NCBI RefSeq assembly: GCF_000426705.1
Contig: NZ_AUFW01000007.1
Coordinates: forward strand, 310,001-374,000
Source: Spirochaeta cellobiosiphila DSM 17781
GTDB lineage: Bacteria > Spirochaetota > Spirochaetia > DSM-17781
Direction of reading: 5' to 3'
DNA: 64,000 nucleotides
Shown: positions 62,790 to 64,000 of the stretch, one piece after another
How the letters are laid out: the number at the start of each line of letters is the position of its first letter
Numbering within the stretch: the first letter of the stretch is position 1
Notes under the pieces: generated by a model
Database searches by the model: none
Told to the model about the DNA's origin: nothing
Seen by the model: the letters and a program-made list of their open reading frames with translations, nothing else
Program-made: the position numbers and the translations under genes

Positions 62790-63173
62790 ATGGATTATAA
62801 AAACAAAGTAGAGTCATATCTTATAAATCTAGATTGTACGTTTGAAAATCTTGATGACAGCATGTGGCTTATAACAGATGAGGAAAAAGGCCTAAACAAC
62901 ATAATATTAATGCTTGAAGAACCAATATTGATTGTTAGAATTAATGTTATGAGCCTACCTACAAAGAAACGTGAAGATTTATATAAACAAGTACTAACAT
63001 TGAATGGTTCAGATCTGATGCATGGTGCTTATGCTATTGAAAATGAGAATCTTATCTTGATCGATACCCTGGAAATAGCTACTTTGGATTTAGAAGAGTT
63101 ACAAGCTTCATTAGATGCATTTGGACTTGCTCTAGCACAACATTTTAAAGCATTAAGCAAGTATCGGGATTAG
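62790..63173 (+). CDS. ybjN: YbjN-family protein
   Basis: 127 residues from the ATG at 62790, which has GGGAGG five bases upstream; the ATG at 62778 would be ahead of that site. The fold is that of secretion chaperones and YbjN: LDDSMWLITDEEKGLNNI, LLVR-like strand in ILIVRINVMSLP, and ENENLILIDTLEIATLDLEEL. YbjN affects motility and stress responses in E. coli; its partner is unknown. Nine bases before pspA and part of its operon. Confidence 0.82.
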   Translation: MDYKNKVESYLINLDCTFENLDDSMWLITDEEKGLNNIILMLEEPILIVRINVMSLPTKKREDLYKQVLTLNGSDLMHGAYAIENENLILIDTLEIATLDLEELQASLDAFGLALAQHFKALSKYRD

Positions 63174-63182
63174 GAGGACAAG

Positions 63183-63863
63183 ATGGGATTGTTTGACCGT
63201 ATAAAGAGAGTATTCAAATCGAATATCAATGACATAATAAGCAAAGCTGAAGATCCACAAAAAGTTTTAAACCAGATCATTATTGATATGAATGAACAAC
63301 TCATTGAGAGCAAAAAAAGTGTTGCATCAGCGATTGCTGATGAGAAAAAATTAGAACGACAGATGAACGAACATCTTTCTCAATCTCAAGAGTGGGAGAG
63401 AAAAGCTATGCTTGCAGTAAAGGCTGAGAAAGATGATTTAGCAAAAGAAGCTTTAATTCGTAAGCAAGATATAGACAAAATTGCAGTATCTTACAAGGGG
63501 CAATGGGAAGCCCAACACAAAACTGTTGAACAGTTAAAATCCAGCTTACGCCAACTGCAACAGAAGATAGAAGAGGCTCAAAGAAAGAAAAATTTACTTA
63601 TAGCCCGTGCTAAGAGAGCTGAAGCTCAACAGAAAATCAACTCTACCCTATCAAAGATGAGTAATAATTCCGCGTTTGATGCTTTTGATAGAATGTCCGC
63701 TAAGGTAGATCAGATAGAAGCAGAAATTGATGCTACCCAAGAACTTGAAGATTTAACATCAGGAGACACTCTTGATAAGCAATTTGAAGCTCTAGAGGAT
63801 CCTAGTTCTGGAGCAGAATTATTACTGGAACAGTTAAAAGGCAAAATGGAAAAAGAAAGCTGA
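63183..63863 (+). CDS. pspA: Phage-shock protein A (PspA/IM30 family)
   Basis: 226 residues, almost all helix. N-terminal amphipathic helix GLFDRIKRVFKSNINDIISKAEDP binds membranes, followed by the long coiled coil of ESCRT-III-like PspA/Vipp1. It stabilises damaged inner membrane. GGAGG precedes the ATG. It ends the STAS/YbjN/PspA operon and has a strong terminator after it. No pspF or pspBC is present, so control must differ from E. coli. Confidence 0.95.
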   Translation: MGLFDRIKRVFKSNINDIISKAEDPQKVLNQIIIDMNEQLIESKKSVASAIADEKKLERQMNEHLSQSQEWERKAMLAVKAEKDDLAKEALIRKQDIDKIAVSYKGQWEAQHKTVEQLKSSLRQLQQKIEEAQRKKNLLIARAKRAEAQQKINSTLSKMSNNSAFDAFDRMSAKVDQIEAEIDATQELEDLTSGDTLDKQFEALEDPSSGAELLLEQLKGKMEKES

Positions 63864-63886
63864 CGAAATTCTATTTTGAATAATAA

Positions 63887-63918
63887 AAACCCACTTCTAG
63901 AAGTGGGTTTCTTTTTTT
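63887..63918 (+). terminator. Rho-independent terminator after pspA
   Basis: AAACCCACTTCTAGAAGTGGGTTT is palindromic across 63887-63910, giving a 10-base stem with CTAG in the loop; CTTTTTTT follows. A run of T also follows on the minus strand, so it may work in both directions. Confidence 0.92.
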
Positions 63919-64000
63919 ATAACCTAATTTATTTTTTAAATCACATACATCTTTAGGTATTAAGTTTCTATTGTCTGAAAGAGTAGGAATTATGATATTG

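Noticed and set aside
63870-64000. Open minus-strand frame and ATG at 63992 near the right edge
   Set aside because: The minus frame is only about 42 codons and overlaps the pspA terminator. The plus ATG has AGGA before it but only 9 bases remain, so neither can be supported.

Overview
The window is an AT-rich bacterial chromosome segment of about 61 tightly packed genes with no gene-free stretch over 300 bases. It holds no rRNA, no recognisable tRNA, no insertion sequence and no CRISPR array. A free-living member of the Spirochaetota is the best guess. Reasons are the many secreted proteins whose signal peptides end in FAQ or FSQ, lipoproteins with an LLSC lipobox, a three-block FapA protein beside a MinD/FlhG-type ATPase, a GppA/Ppx with a C-terminal HD domain, and a STAS protein with a zinc-ribbon tail. 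The phylum call is inference from gene content, not from a marker gene.

Layout. 1-6133: an edge-truncated tandem 2TM protein, radA, then a leftward set of TraB-family protein, DHH phosphoesterase and TPR lipoprotein. 6225-11631: an unrecognised membrane-anchored protein, then ppk1 and ppx (polyphosphate synthesis and breakdown). 11741-17197: an envelope cluster of a LolA-like carrier, a YidD with a signal sequence and two related signal-peptide/TM proteins, divergent from a large secreted HExxH peptidase/propeller/barrel protein. 17260-25984: leuB, a ketopantoate-reductase-like protein, a small membrane protein, a leftward operon (DUF1883, WG-repeat lipoprotein, pyrC, HisE-like, YitJ-type methionine enzyme), an MBL-fold hydrolase and a TtcA-like tRNA thiolase. 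25990-31371: a polar amino-acid ABC importer divergent from the lysine exporter LysO, a DtxR/MntR regulator, a TerB-like protein and PrsW. 31408-35140: PurL and PurQ, together the size of a fused clostridial-type enzyme. 35197-42553: one run of diguanylate cyclase, 2Fe-2S ferredoxin, bifunctional nuclease, a GH77 homologue lacking two catalytic aspartates, and a large GH13 protein. 42513-46861: a response regulator/PP2C phosphatase, TetR, an SDR-like protein and a dicarboxylate-type symporter. 46845-58165: secreted and membrane proteins, a dolichol/phytol kinase homologue, a transglutaminase-like protein, Lgt, FapA and MinD. 58227-63863: ctpA, yjbQ, rsmE, a WecG/TagA transferase, then a STAS/YbjN/PspA operon.

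Together the genes emphasise the cell envelope (Lgt, LolA, YidD, PspA, Ctp and many lipoproteins) and carbon and phosphate storage (polyphosphate; alpha-glucan proteins tied to c-di-GMP signalling).

The two observations I rate highest are these. First, the GH77-type protein has Ser and Asn where the catalytic nucleophile and transition-state aspartates should be, and it is encoded next to a GH13 protein that also has an altered region IV. Second, several genes without a Shine-Dalgarno have a well-spaced promoter ending 5-10 bases before the start codon, which points to leaderless transcripts. All functions are read from sequence motifs; no database search was run.
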